Counted from the stretch's first letter, positions 41,103 to 52,627 are shown. The stretch: DNA of 64,000 bases from Conchocele bisecta (GCA_029237695.1 CM055268.1:54025131-54089130); one strand, 5' to 3'. Made by a program: numbers and translations. The notes: generated from the letters alone by a model not told the origin.

Positions 41103-41297
41103 TTGTCGTCTGCTGTTGCTTTATATATTGCCTTATTTTTCAATAAAAACATGTTTTGACAGCATTTCAGAATCATTTCCAATGAAAACGATTATGTAGT
41201 GCTGTCAAAGCATGTTGTAAATTATTCTAAAGTGCTGTCAAAGCAATGTTTTTGATGATACAAATGGAAAATAGAAAATAAACAAAAGACGACAAAA
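41103..41297. repeat. TTGTCGTCTGCTGTT palindromic MITE, complete copy
   Basis: TTGTCGTCTGCTGTTGCTTT at the left and AAAAGACGACAA at the right, with CAGAATCATTTCCAATGAAA at the dyad. A partial repeat of the inner arm is present. Confidence 0.7.
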
Positions 41298-41777
41298 AAT
41301 TAAGATAGCGGTTAACAGGCAAAATTGAGTCCCTGGAATATCGAATTCAAAGTCAATCATCCATGGACTTCAAGTTCACATGCAGTTAAGGACCCGTTAT
41401 ATATACCTGATCACCGTTTGATTGCAAGATAATTTCTTTGTAAATATGATGGGATATATGTATTACATAATTTGATTATATATGTGACTATTATCTTGTT
41501 ACTGTATCCGATAGGGGGCATGCTCCTGCCATCTCGACCATCTTGGTATTTGCATGTCATCGGCCTATTTCACCTCTTGTAGCGTTTGACACATACAGCA
41601 AAACATAGGACAGACAAACTATAACCATTTGGTACACCATGTTGCAAGGATAATCATTGACATTGTGCTATCAATTATAGCTTGCCAATATATACCATGA
41701 TGGATACATTGGTTATATATTTTTGTCGTTTGCAAATCTACAATGGCCATGTTACACTGTGTAATTCGTCAGCTCAT
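41298..41777. other. Unassigned sequence
   Basis: No repeat or gene was recognised. Confidence 0.35.
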
Positions 41778-42018
41778 TCAGGGGCGGATCTAGAGGGGGG
41801 GGGGGGGGGGTTTCAGGGTTGCAATCCCCCCACCCCCCCCCCCCCGTTCAGTCACGGAGTTTACATATATCACAGTTTACCACCAGTTGGAGTCTGAATT
41901 TAAATGCCGTGAAACACAGGAACGTACATTTCGAATAGCTCGAACATAGGACAACCCCCTAGTTGCGACCTTCGAAACTAGACACCCCCCCCCCCGTTCC
42001 CCAAATGCTGGATCCGCC
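41778..42018. repeat. CAGGGGCGGATC-ended element with G/C tracts
   Basis: CAGGGGCGGATCTAG at the left and CTGGATCCGCCCCTG at the right. G run near 41795-41810 and several C runs (41826-41846, 41985-41994). TTACATATATCACAGTTT links it to 52385-52400. Confidence 0.65.
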
Positions 42019-42552
42019 CCTGTCATTCCACTCACCTAATTTTAGAACTACATGTATGACAACATTACCGCTTATAGTCTGCTATAGATTGCAGCACAAG
42101 TACATACAAAATCAGCATTCCTTATTTCACTCAATACAATACATACACTGTGTACAGGTAAAATAGCATATTATACGAGTACATATGACTGTACACTCCC
42201 GATAGCGTGTGTAGAGATTTCTGTGTTTAAAAAAATGGGCACTGACTTCGGCTACATATAACGGATAGGACGACGGATAGGACGTAGTAAAGAATTATTT
42301 TTAAAACATATTGCACTAAATTGTATTACTTTATTTGTAAAATGCTAAGCTCTCTGTTTCAATTGTGCAATATGTGAAACTGACCGATAGCTGGTCCATG
42401 CCAAGATGGCTCAGATGGCAACTCAATGCACAATATAGTATACACTAAGAAGAACAAGATGAGATGCACTTTATACAGATATTCAGTCACATTTACGAAG
42501 CTATTGTCTTCGAAACAAATGATGAAGTCAGTCCTTATTAAATCAGAGCATA
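42019..42552. other. Unassigned sequence
   Basis: No repeat or gene was recognised. Confidence 0.3.
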
Positions 42553-42840
42553 TTCGAATTCACAGACAGTCGAATCCGGCTACCATCGAAATCACAGACA
42601 GTCGAATCCGGCTACCATCGAAAACACAGGCAGTCGAATCCGGCTACCATCGCAACAAGAGGCAGTCGAATCCGGCTACCATTGACAACACAGACATTCG
42701 AATTCGGCTACCATCGAAAACACAGGCAGTCGAATCCGGCTACCATCGAAAACACAGGCAGTCGAATCCTAAGACGGTTGAATACATTGGTAGCCGAATA
42801 AGATGACGGTCGAATCCACTGACAGTCGACTGAGATCGAA
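42553..42840 (+). repeat. 32-bp minisatellite B
   Basis: The unit is CAGTCGAATCCGGCTACCAT followed by CGAAAACACAGG, about seven copies with decay at the 3' end. Because 32 is not a multiple of 3 the encoded repeat rotates through all frames, which explains the 126-codon open frame at 42426-42806. Confidence 0.85.
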
Positions 42841-42905
42841 TATACTAGCTGTTCATGATTGCATAGCATACAACTATGGCTAGGATTGATCAGATACTTG
42901 ATTTA

Positions 42906-42973
42906 CAGTGAGACCTCTCTAAACCGGACACACTGGGACCTCCCAGGGTGTCCGGTTTAGAGAGGTTTCACTG
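42906..42973. repeat. Pogo-like mini-element
   Basis: CAGTGAGACCTCTCTAAACC and GGTTTAGAGAGGTTTCACTG flank a short loop. Confidence 0.65.
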
Positions 42974-43079
42974 TATGTGGATAATACAATTCACAGACGG
43001 TCGGATGGTCGAAACCGTGGACCGATTCAGCTGCGTTGACATGTATTACTATACCACATTTAGAAAGAAGATATACATG

Positions 43080-43175
43080 TATATGGGTGTGTATATGTGC
43101 GTATATGTGTGTGTACATGTATGTGGATGTATGCGTGTGTGTGTGCATGTGTATTTGTATGTATATGTATGTCTA
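43080..43175 (+). repeat. Imperfect TG/TATG microsatellite
   Basis: It alternates TATATGTG, GTGTGTAC and TATGTATATG words. Short frames on both strands are shadows. Confidence 0.85.
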
Positions 43176-43251
43176 TTTCTCATTTATTGTTAAAATTAAT
43201 ACGAGCTATAACACTTAGTACACACTATGATGCGGAGACTGTGCGATGTAC

Positions 43252-43560
43252 ATTATAGGAATGAATGGCTTTTTTGTGGAATTTATCGGGGTATAAACTT
43301 GGAAAAGTCGCGGGAATACTGGACGAAGCCCGATAAATTCCACAAAAGGCCATTCATTCCTTATAATTCCAGCATTTGAAATAAATTCATCAAGAAAATG
43401 TGTTTATTTTCCGTTTTCTTAAGAATTATTTTAACAGCGCCTCACGGTTACGGAAAGTAGCTCGGCGTGGGAGTTTACTGGGATATAAATTTTGGACAGA
43501 GACTTGCTACGGGCCAATCAAATGTTAGGGAATTGTGTAAATATTTTTGTGCTGGAATTT
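43252..43560 (-). repeat. TCGCGGGAATACTGG-family element, copy 3 (reverse)
   Basis: It aligns with the inverse of 3812-4139 and 37814-38174. It ends ATATTTTTGTGCTGGAATTT. Confidence 0.7.
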
Positions 43561-44034
43561 TGAGTGTATGATACAAGTACAGATATATGTATTAGTGGTC
43601 GCGGTATGGTCTGAAATATATTTGCCTATTTTCCACGATTGTGGTGTTTCTGTATTTATTATATTTAGTAGTTTACCCATGTACGCCATCTTGCATTGTA
43701 CGTTTAGTTATACCATAATCATGTATGGATGCTCATGAGGCAGTTGCCTCGATGCAATAAACTATTCTTCCATTCTTCTATGAATAGGGAAAAGCAACTG
43801 ACGAGAACCTGGAGATTACACAAGCATTCTGAGTGGAAGTCAGGGGCTTATGGGAAGTCTTTTCCAAATTACACCATTTACTTTTGATCCACCGACTAAC
43901 CAGAGACACATAGACAGGCTTGCAACGTCGCTAAATTACGCCAGCACTGGGACACGTATGAACATCACAAAAAGCAAGTAACTTTTGCAAACGAGGCATG
44001 ATATTTTTTAATTACTACCAAAATTTATATAATT
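43561..44034. other. Unassigned sequence
   Basis: No gene or repeat was recognised. CAATAAACTATTC at 43756 is an isolated AATAAA-like site without a supported upstream ORF. Confidence 0.3.
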
Positions 44035-44158
44035 ATATACATGTATATCCGCGAGGGCGTTATCTTCGTTTTTCCACTTATCGCTTCAATCTTCAAAATT
44101 GAAGCGATAAGTGGAAAAACGGAGATAACACGCCCTCGCGGATATACATACATGTATA
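44035..44158. repeat. Palindrome with about 58-bp arms
   Basis: TATACATGTATATCCGCGAG at the left and CTCGCGGATATACATACATG at the right, with CTTCAATCTTCAAAATTGAAG at the centre. It is close to perfect. Confidence 0.8.
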
Positions 44159-44171
44159 TAAATGTTGGTAG

Positions 44172-44649
44172 TTAAAGGTACATGCCCACTCAGTAGGCAC
44201 AACATGTTCTTTATATCAGAGACATCATCTGAGACATTTTCTGGCAAAATAAACATTAATTCACCATTACCCCACGTAATGATTGGCATTATTATACATT
44301 TTATATTAGATATAAATGTTCACACTGATATCAGGGGCGATAACCATGTTTAATTAAAATACTAACGGATTTATTTTTTATGTGCAATGATCATACTTTA
44401 TAATCTGTCGAAACTATTATGTTTTAGGTGACGCATTTAATTAGCATAACTAATTAAAAAATATCTTGCCTCATTTGCATCTGAAAATAGCCTGATACAA
44501 CCGCGCGTCACTATCAGTAAAATAAATATTACTAAATGATTATCTGTATAGCGGGCACTCGTAATTTTTAGAACTGGTGACACAATTATACACTTATGTA
44601 ATTCACATAAAGAACACTTTGTGCCTACTGAGTGGGCATATACCTTTAA
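44172..44649. mobile_element. TTAA-type MITE, complete copy
   Basis: 478 bp between TTAA sites. The ends are TTAAAGGTACATGCCCACTC and GAGTGGGCATATACCTTTAA. The TTAA border recalls piggyBac-type insertion, but the family is not established. It is the reference for copies at 9772-11653 and 47523-48058. Confidence 0.75.
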
Positions 44650-44924
44650 CGTAATTATTTCATTAAATGTGGCTGTGACTGGAGAAATGAGGCTTATGTG
44701 CTTTGCGACCAATGTAGATCCAGACCAGACTGCGCATCCGCAATAATATAATATGCACATGTGAGCAATTCATTCCAAAAAGTGACAATTTAAATGGTCA
44801 CATTACCCCATGCACATGTCTGCATTGTACTGAACGAACGCACGTGGGTGAGGTAATGTGCTTTTCAATGTACATTTTGTTCAGGTCATAAGTCTGAGTC
44901 TTTCGGCTTTCATTTGTGGTACAG

Positions 44925-45225
44925 TGTAACCTATCTACAACAGCCACCCATGGGAAGACGCAAAACTGGCTGTTGAGGAGGGGTGGCTTTTGTATAATGC
45001 TCATCACAAACATGATTTGACAGCATTTTAGAATAATTTCCAATGGAAATGATTCTAAGTGTTATCAATCCACATTGTTTATTGAGAAAGAATGCAAAAT
45101 ATAAAGCAACAGCAGACAACAATTTTCGTGCTCAGCAGTCTAAGGGTTAAATATAGAGGAAATCATCCATTTGGAATATAAATAGGGTGTTGTTGTAGAG
45201 AGGTGGCCGTTCGGTGAGGTTCGAC
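44925..45225. repeat. Pogo-like MITE interrupted by a TTGTCGTCTGCTGTT fragment
   Basis: TACAGTGTAACCTATCTACA at 44929 and GGTGAGGTTCGACTGTAC at 45214 are inverted. 45010-45122 is a partial copy of the 28713 family inserted between. Confidence 0.5.
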
Positions 45226-45381
45226 TGTACATGTATTGCTCTACATTGACTCTATATAGCGTATAGCAAGTGCTCACATAACAAGCACGTTCGGAAAGTA
45301 AGTGGGTGTGTACGGATAAAAGTCTACCGCGATATTCGTTGAATTTGAATAGTAGATTTTTATTTGCGTTCGTCGTGTCAA

Positions 45382-45828
45382 ATGGCCGATAATATTTGCA
45401 CATTTCTTTTTGTAGCCATTTCCCTAGCGATTTTATTTGTCGTTTGCTGTGGATTTATCGTCTGCCAGTTGTGGCTTTGGGCACAGACCTTTTGGCGTGA
45501 TTGATGGGCGATTCATCGTGACGACTCCCGCATGAGTTGGGCCATTTTGCAGATGCTCCATCAGAAACGCGGCTTCGTGTCGTCTGCTGGCTCCTTACAG
45601 CCGGCCGCAGACGTGCTGCAGTCGTCTACTACAGGACTGTTGGTTAATAGTTGTGTCTGAATTCAAAATAGGAAAACACGGGCGGTGAAACAGACGAACA
45701 TGTGGAACGGTTGGACCAGACGACTGACATGTAGGTCACCCGCGCGGGCGACAGACCCAATCTCACCAGCACAGCCACGTATTCAGTGATCTTTAGTCTT
45801 TATTACTTTCAAGGGGTACGTTAATAAA
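45382..45828 (+). CDS. Candidate micro-gene: 40-residue membrane peptide, in-frame TGA, then 42 more codons
   Basis: ATG 45382 opens 40 codons ending in TGA (45502-45504). Residues 7-31 are strongly hydrophobic (CTFLFVAISLAILFVVCCGF within), a probable signal anchor. The same frame continues after the TGA through an ATG at 45532 to a second TGA at 45658-45660, giving a polar segment (HQKRGFVSSAGSLQPAADVL). AATAAA lies at 45823-45828. The stretch is more GC-rich than its surroundings and shows none of the repeat families of this window. It could be a small gene, a readthrough or selenocysteine case, a 5' exon, or chance. No homologue is recognised. Confidence 0.3.
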
Positions 45829-46493
45829 CAAGTTAAGCCTTCAAACTGCGCTCAATTGTCAATTTATACGACACATGTTATTGACTGGAATTGGATGCCA
45901 AATCGAGTCGTCTGCTTCTATGAAATGTAGTTTAGCGTCACGGAGTAACGTCGCCGGTCAACAAACTGGCCAGTGTGCAGCGTGACCAGTCTACAACGTA
46001 CATCAGTTATGACGTCAGATACACGTGTACATCTAGGATACCAGCGGAGTGAGGCAGATTTACGTTCGCAATACTCACGTGTACAACCGCTGACCGCGCA
46101 ACGAATGTCCATTCGTGCTGTGTCAGGCGTGCTGTATCGATGACGTCAGAAGGTCGAGTTCTCGCGAGAAGACTAGGGCGGCTTGCAACACACAAGTACA
46201 AGGATCAAGAGGGGAAAATTGAGTTTTCTGTAATCGAAAAATGATTATCAAAAATGTGAAAAGCAATCCGGCATCGAATGAGAAAATGTAACTGAGCTTA
46301 CGGGAGAGCGACATTGGGACATTAGCTAAGTACCCGAATGGCACTAGTATCTTAAAGGCACATCGTCTCAGATAGGCATTGTAACTGATGAAACAGATTA
46401 GGAAAACATAGTTTAATTGCAGATTTGTATCGTATTTCAGAATCCACTTTTCCCTATAAGTCATCTGGGGAAAAATCGGCGATTGGTCAAAAT
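45829..46493. other. Unassigned sequence
   Basis: No repeat family was recognised. Several overlapping frames on the - strand have no recognisable domain. Confidence 0.3.
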
Positions 46494-46561
46494 AAATGTT
46501 TATAATACTGAAAAATAACTAGCGTTTGCAACGCTAGTTATTTTTCAGTATTGTAAACATG
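46494..46561. repeat. Small palindrome around AACGCTAG
   Basis: TGTTTATAATACTGAAAAAT and ATTTTTCAGTATTGTAAACA are the arms, meeting at CTAGCGTTTGCAACGCTAG. Confidence 0.8.
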
Positions 46562-46799
46562 TTCTTCGATCGATGGTTACTAACATATTATATTTAAATT
46601 AATTACACTAGCGTCTATACTAGGCACTTATTTCTAAATTTGGTATAGTATTATCGTTTCACAATCATCAATAAAGCGGTTTCACAATTTTTGCTTACTG
46701 GTACATGTATCTCGAAAATGACAAATTATGTCAAGCCAAATTTTGTCCCTGCTTATCAAAGTTTCTAATAGCATGTACATGTATACATGAATATAACGC

Positions 46800-47120
46800 A
46801 CATTTTGGGAATGTGATGAAATAAAATGGTGCGATTGATTTATAATATATATCATTTACTATGCGTTTATATCAGTTAAATGCGTCACTTGAATAAATTG
46901 TCGCGGCACATACAAATAAATAGAGAGAACTTTTAAAGGAACCACGGTTATCTCCCCTGACATCAATAGTGGCAATTACGTTAATTATAAAAAATATTAA
47001 TAATGCCAATTAACACGTCCGGTAACGGTAGATGAATGTTTTAATTCCAGAAAAATATCATATATGAAGAATGGACAGAAAAATAATTATGTCTCTGTAT
47101 ATTGCAACCTGGTATGTGGG
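46800..47120. repeat. Diverged fragment of the TTAA-type MITE
   Basis: AAATGCGTCACTTGAATAAA, ATCTCCCCTGACATCA and AATGCCAATTAACACGTC are in the same order as in 11340-11560. The ends are lost. Confidence 0.5.
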
Positions 47121-47522
47121 AGGTGGGAGTGCTTGTTTAAAGGTCATATGAACATATTTTGTTTGTAAACAATACAATTTGATAATATGCCGCATATAAA
47201 AATAACAAATATTATAAAAGTTAAAAAGGTTTTTTATTTTTTTTTATTTAGTCTAGGTGATTTTTGTTCTCATTATTTTATTAGATCTACCTGAAATTGA
47301 TAACTTATGATTGAAAAAATGTTAAAAAATGTTTTATTAAAACTTTTTTATTGGGATTTTCATAATTTTGTTAGAAACAAATTTCATAAATTTGCATAAA
47401 ATGTACAATTATGAAAACTTTCATAACTTTTGATTGGATTATAATTTTGTATGGGGTTTTGTTTATCATTATTTACCAGTTGTCAAAATATATTTAATTT
47501 TTTTTTTCTGTTCAGACGACCA
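47121..47522. other. AT-rich unassigned sequence
   Basis: T-rich and A-rich runs. No gene is seen. Confidence 0.4.
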
Positions 47523-48058
47523 TTAAAGGTGCATGTCCACTCAGTAGGCACAAACTGTTCTTTATAGGAATTAAATAAGTATATAGTTGTGTCACTATTC
47601 CACCAGTTCTAAAAATTACGAGTGCCCGCTATACAGATATAATCATTTCGTAATAGTTATTTTACTGATAGTGACTCGCGGTGGTGTCAGGCTATTTTCA
47701 TATACAAATGAGGCATGATATTCGTTAATTATGTATTCTAATTAAATGCATCATCTGAAAAAATAATATTTTCGACATTATAAAGTATGATCATTGCACA
47801 TCAACAAATAAATACAGAGAATAAATAGTAATGTCCGTTAACATTTTAAGGAAACACGGTTATCGCCTCTGATATCAGAGTTGAAATTTACGTCTGATAT
47901 AAAATGCATAATAACGCCAATACGTACGTGGGATAATGGTGAATCAATGTTTATTTTTTCAAGAACATATCATATCTACAGGTTATATAAAACTATCTGT
48001 CTCCCTATAGCATAACATGGCACTTGTGCCTACTGAGTGGGCATGCGTACACGTTTAA
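47523..48058. mobile_element. TTAA-type MITE, third long copy
   Basis: TTAAAGGTGCATGTCCACTC at the left, and GCCTACTGAGTGGGCATGCG then ACGTTTAA at the right. The interior aligns with 11151-11653. Confidence 0.75.
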
Positions 48059-48397
48059 TGGTGGCCTATTTAGATCTGGAATGGGGACTAGTCCCAGCAC
48101 AGTCAATCTGAGCGGCAAACAGTCGCAATGGCCCTGCACACGCCTTCAGCTACATGCACATGAATTGTATTCAAGTCACTGTGTATAGCTTCTTTGAAAC
48201 CTTTATTGGAAAATCAAAATTGTGTGACTGGAGGAAAGGGGATTATCGTCTCAGTTTGATCATGGTCTGCACTGTTCACAATATGTTCTATAACAAACAC
48301 CATATCTCCATATCAGCATGCAATAGTGCACTAGCAGATCAGGGGCTAGACTGGTCACACACTCAAAATGCTTTCACAAGTCCCTGCCATAAATGGT

Positions 48398-48860
48398 GTC
48401 TTCCTGATTCTCCTACTTTTGTTAATTTGGGGCTAATTTCAATGTAGGAGAATCAGGAATTTTGTACAGGTATATTGTTGTTATAAGCATAGCCTTGGGG
48501 GAAATTGGGACAATGCTCTGTTTCAACTTTGTATTGTGAATCATGTGAATTATGAAGGATAATAGTGAAATATTGATATAATCATCATTCATAATTTTCC
48601 TTATTTTTCATTTCTTCATTAATTAATGTTGTTTTTTTTTGTTATTTCTTCACTACTAAATTATATAGATAGTAATTGATTGTCTGTTAATATGTTAACT
48701 CAATAAGCAGAGTAAACTTGATAACGACTATAGCACCGTAGTCATGCATCACTGACCATACCTTTGGAAATGAAAAGTAGGAGAATCATGAATATTGGAC
48801 ACTCAAAAGTAGGAGAATCAGGAATATTGGACACTCAAAAGTAGGAGAATCAGGAAGTAA
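48398..48860. repeat. GATTCTCCTACTTT inverted and tandem repeat block
   Basis: CCTGATTCTCCTACTTTTG at 48401 is inverted at 48443 (GTAGGAGAATCAGGAATTTT) and in three tandem copies of about 31 bp at 48774-48858. The open frame at 48154-48447 ends inside the block. Confidence 0.65.
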
Positions 48861-48909
48861 CTGTGTTATCATATAGCTGTTATAACTGGTATACATGAAG
48901 GTAGCATGA

Positions 48910-49216
48910 AAATTATTTCGTTCTAACGAATTCAAATTCGTTCTAACCAATTCAATTATTAATACGTTAGAACGAATTCGAATGCGTTACAACGAACTGT
49001 AATGCGTTAGAACGAAAAAGTGAATTCGTTAGAACGCAATAATCAATTTGAATTCGAATGCGTTAGAACGAAATAATTGAAATCGTCAGAACGGATTTGA
49101 ATGCGTTAGAGCGAAATGGAATGCGTTAGGGCGAATTCGAATTCGTTGGAATGAAATAATCAAATTGGTCAGAACATTTGTTTCTCTTTTCATGTTCCTT
49201 ATATATATAGAGCTCC
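48910..49216. repeat. AATTCGTTCTAACG iteron block
   Basis: AATTCGTTCTAACGAATTCA words occur forward and inverted (CGTTAGAACGAATTCGAAT) over 48918-49160. The right border is AGAGCTCCGTA, the same end type as 39795. No matching left end was found, so the copy is truncated. Confidence 0.65.
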
Positions 49217-49484
49217 GTACACACTACAGTAGTACCAATATGTGTACCCGGTAATACATATTAAACGCCCTTTGTATATATTAATGACATCTATAAATGC
49301 TGAACCAAAATAAAGTAACCCCTACAATCCATCCTGATGTGTGGGACCCCATCTTTAATAGACACATACACACGTGATTTCGCAGCTTCAATGCGCATTT
49401 GACCTTAAAGGGACACATATATGGTATATGGTCGAAAATGATCAGGTAAGAATCTCGCTCTGCACATTATTTTTATATTCCAAA

Positions 49485-49940
49485 CTCAAGGTGTGGGATC
49501 ACGTGGTTTGCGAACGGAAGGCCGTCATGCTATTTAGATGTGTTTACAGTAGATTTCCTTTAATATCTTGCTAATGGAATGACATATTTTTATGAAATAT
49601 ACCGCAGCAAATGCGGTTCTCGTTGCCCTTTATTGTATAGGCGGCTTTAATCTGATAATTATGTCGTTTTGACGAAGAATCGGTTACCGTAAATGTAAAT
49701 AAAAACTAGAGCACGTGCATGTAATAAATAAATGGTACTCGATTCTTTTTGAAATTCGTGAGTTATTGTAAAGAACTTTCAGAAAACACATATGCCATCG
49801 TATTTGGTGCGCTACATATCATCAAAATCCGTCCGTTTGTTAGGAAGATTTTAATGAGAATCTACTGTAAAAATGACGTCACAGATTACGTCACGTCGCA
49901 AAATCGGGTTCGGAAACCACGTGATCACACACCTTGAAAC
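49485..49940. repeat. MITE of about 450 bp, second copy of the 1376-1825 family
   Basis: CAAGGTGTGGGATCACGTGG at the left and CCACGTGATCACACACCTTG at the right. GTCGTTTTGACGAAGAATCG and CATCAAAATCCGTCCG are internal landmarks. Confidence 0.65.
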
Positions 49941-50243
49941 TATAATCTGAAATTAATATGACTGGTTCATGTAATTATTGCATGTGTCTGAAAAAAAGTA
50001 GAAGATTTTAATACATGTGCATACATACATTTCAGTAATTCCATGAATATTGTACTCACGCTTACAGTGGAGAAGTATTCATATACATTTTATTAAGCTT
50101 GTTTTCTAGCCCAGACACTCTTTCTTTGTATCATAATATGTATTGTTCCTTTACATGACATATATTTTAATAAATATTGTTTAAACTAATACATACATGT
50201 ACTTTCTAAATCGAAATTGCAACGTTCAAAGCTTTGAGTTGTT

Positions 50244-50488
50244 TTAACCCTTCCACTACATACCTCTTTAGCATTGTTTACAAACAGTGTAGATCCGGAC
50301 GAGCCGGCTCAAATGAGCCGTCTCGTCAAGATCTGCACTTTTTGCATGTACAGTTCATACATGTATTTGTTTATGGTAAAAAAAAACACTCTTTCTTATA
50401 AATGGACCCTGGAAATCATGTGATAATTCGATTGGTCCTTAAATTAACATATCACATACCATTCCAGTTATATAGGGTTGTAATGGTT
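50244..50488. repeat. Element with TTTTAACCCTT end and GAGCCGGCTC palindrome
   Basis: GTGTAGATCCGGACGAGCCG and GAGCCGTCTCGTCAAGATCT form an internal dyad. The ends are TTTTAACCCTTCCACTAC and GGGTTGTAATGGTTAAC. A second copy is at 51258-51484. Confidence 0.6.
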
Positions 50489-51257
50489 AACATTAGACGG
50501 TATTTGCCTAGGCGTGCGTGTATATATGAATGTGGTGGACATTTAAAAATAGATACGTACAATTGCATCTGGAGGAGACTGTCAACTTATAAATTACGAG
50601 AACCCACTTCATTGAATTATCTGGCATGAAGGCGCAATTTCGCTTGACATAGCTGCAATGGCAGCAGTTTCCCGCCAATTGGCAAGAGCTATCCCGTGCC
50701 TAGAATAGGATAGAATTTAGTTATGCTGTTAATATACATGTAAAGTAAATAATATATATTTCTTTGCGTAAATTACATCATTTAAACATGATTGAAATAG
50801 TATGTGTAGTTTATGTCCGATCTAAATGGTATGATGTGGCGGCCGATTGTAGCACCTTTAAGATGCAATAAAATATCCAGAGACAACATATACGTGCATT
50901 TGAAACTACGAGTTGTGTTTTTGCATGCGTGGTTGTATATTGAACTTCTTTGGTGTGGTTATAAGCCGCGTTTTAGACTGGGCGATTGTTAATAGAGGCT
51001 GGTTTGTTGACGACAGTTTAATAGAGACTGACTACATAACTGGCCATCCGGCTTCATTGCCTAGCAACGACCACGAAATAAACTCCGCAGTTTAACTACA
51101 TTTAAATCCGCCCAGCTCACCGAAGTAAGCGCACAAAACGCGTAAATTATCATTCGTTTCGTTACATTTTGGATTTGCAAAAGAAATGAGGCAGACTTAT
51201 TGACAACACATTTGGTTAATATTGTGGGAAAACTCCAAAATTTGAGAAAAGACTACT
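50489..51257. other. Unassigned sequence
   Basis: No recognisable coding or repeat structure was seen. Confidence 0.35.
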
Positions 51258-51484
51258 TAACCCTTTGAACCCGAAATCCCGCTATAGCGGTTTATGCAAA
51301 AAGTGCAGATCCAGATGAGCCGGCTCGTAACGAGCCGTCTCATCAGGATCTGCACTTTTTGAAAGTAATTTTAACACCCCCTTTTCATAAATGGACGAAT
51401 CTGAAAATAATTTTGTGACCATTGGATTGATCGGAACATTAGCATATCGCAGTCCATTCCAGTTCCTTAGGGTTGAAAGGGTTA
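51258..51484. repeat. Second copy of the GAGCCGGCTC palindromic element
   Basis: TTAACCCTTTGAACCC at the left and GGGTTGAAAGGGTTAA at the right. GTGCAGATCCAGATGAGCCG and GAGCCGTCTCATCAGGATCT are the internal arms. Confidence 0.65.
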
Positions 51485-51816
51485 AGGTATATACGACCAG
51501 CGTAGCCCCGGATCAGTCTACGCTTGTCGCACACAATTCAGTAAATCTATCTTAAGATTATGTCAATGAATAACCAGTTTGACGATTACATTGATTGACG
51601 ACTACATGTGGTTGACCAGATCTACACAATTCACATACGTCCTGAGGATATTTGATTCAGTCAGCAGGTGAGCCATTTTAAATCACAAGGAAGTGTGTAT
51701 TTTTGGACGGGTCCATATAACTCGGTATCCCGAACACAACTGAATTGACCCGACAAAATGGGACTTATTGAGCCCTTGACCAGCGTAGATCCTGATTGCA
51801 CATTCAACATAGAAAT

Positions 51817-52316
51817 NNNNNNNNNNNNNNNNNNNNNNNNNNNNNNNNNNNNNNNNNNNNNNNNNNNNNNNNNNNNNNNNNNNNNNNNNNNNNNNNNNNN
51901 NNNNNNNNNNNNNNNNNNNNNNNNNNNNNNNNNNNNNNNNNNNNNNNNNNNNNNNNNNNNNNNNNNNNNNNNNNNNNNNNNNNNNNNNNNNNNNNNNNNN
52001 NNNNNNNNNNNNNNNNNNNNNNNNNNNNNNNNNNNNNNNNNNNNNNNNNNNNNNNNNNNNNNNNNNNNNNNNNNNNNNNNNNNNNNNNNNNNNNNNNNNN
52101 NNNNNNNNNNNNNNNNNNNNNNNNNNNNNNNNNNNNNNNNNNNNNNNNNNNNNNNNNNNNNNNNNNNNNNNNNNNNNNNNNNNNNNNNNNNNNNNNNNNN
52201 NNNNNNNNNNNNNNNNNNNNNNNNNNNNNNNNNNNNNNNNNNNNNNNNNNNNNNNNNNNNNNNNNNNNNNNNNNNNNNNNNNNNNNNNNNNNNNNNNNNN
52301 NNNNNNNNNNNNNNNN
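51817..52316. other. Assembly gap of exactly 500 N
   Basis: The last 14 bases before the gap and the first 14 after it are identical (TTCAACATAGAAAT), so the two contigs may overlap rather than be separated. Confidence 0.98.
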
Positions 52317-52627
52317 TTCAACATAGAAATAGTGTACCCAAAGGGGGTCCGGGGCTGCAAACCCCCCGTTCAGGCCCACGGTGTTTACATAAATCTCAGT
52401 TTAAACCAACCAGTTTGGCGTAGTTTGAATCTAAATGCCGTAAAAACACAGGAAAGTGCATTTCGAAGAGCTCGAAAATAGGAACAACCCTCTAGTTGCG
52501 AACGGTAACTTCTGGCATTTACTCCCGTACCGTCCGGAACGGTACGGGTAGTAAAGATTGCAAGCGTTAACCATTTCGCGGATAGACAATACCACCAGTT
52601 AATCCACAAATGCTGGATCCGCGCCTG
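52317..52627. repeat. Partial CAGGGGCGGATC-type element
   Basis: GGGCTGCAAACCCCCCGTTC, GTGTTTACATAAATCTCAGT and AATGCTGGATCCGCGCCTGT match 41815-42018 in order. The left terminus is not present next to the gap. Confidence 0.55.

Noticed and set aside
42426..42806. 126-codon ORF with RQSNPATIE-like repeats
   Set aside because: It is explained by the 32-bp minisatellite rotating through the three frames.
48154..48447. 97-codon ORF as a gene
   Set aside because: It ends inside an inverted GATTCTCCTAC repeat, has no recognisable domain and has no splice or poly(A) context.
51683..52423. ORFs spanning the N gap
   Set aside because: They consist almost wholly of undetermined residues.
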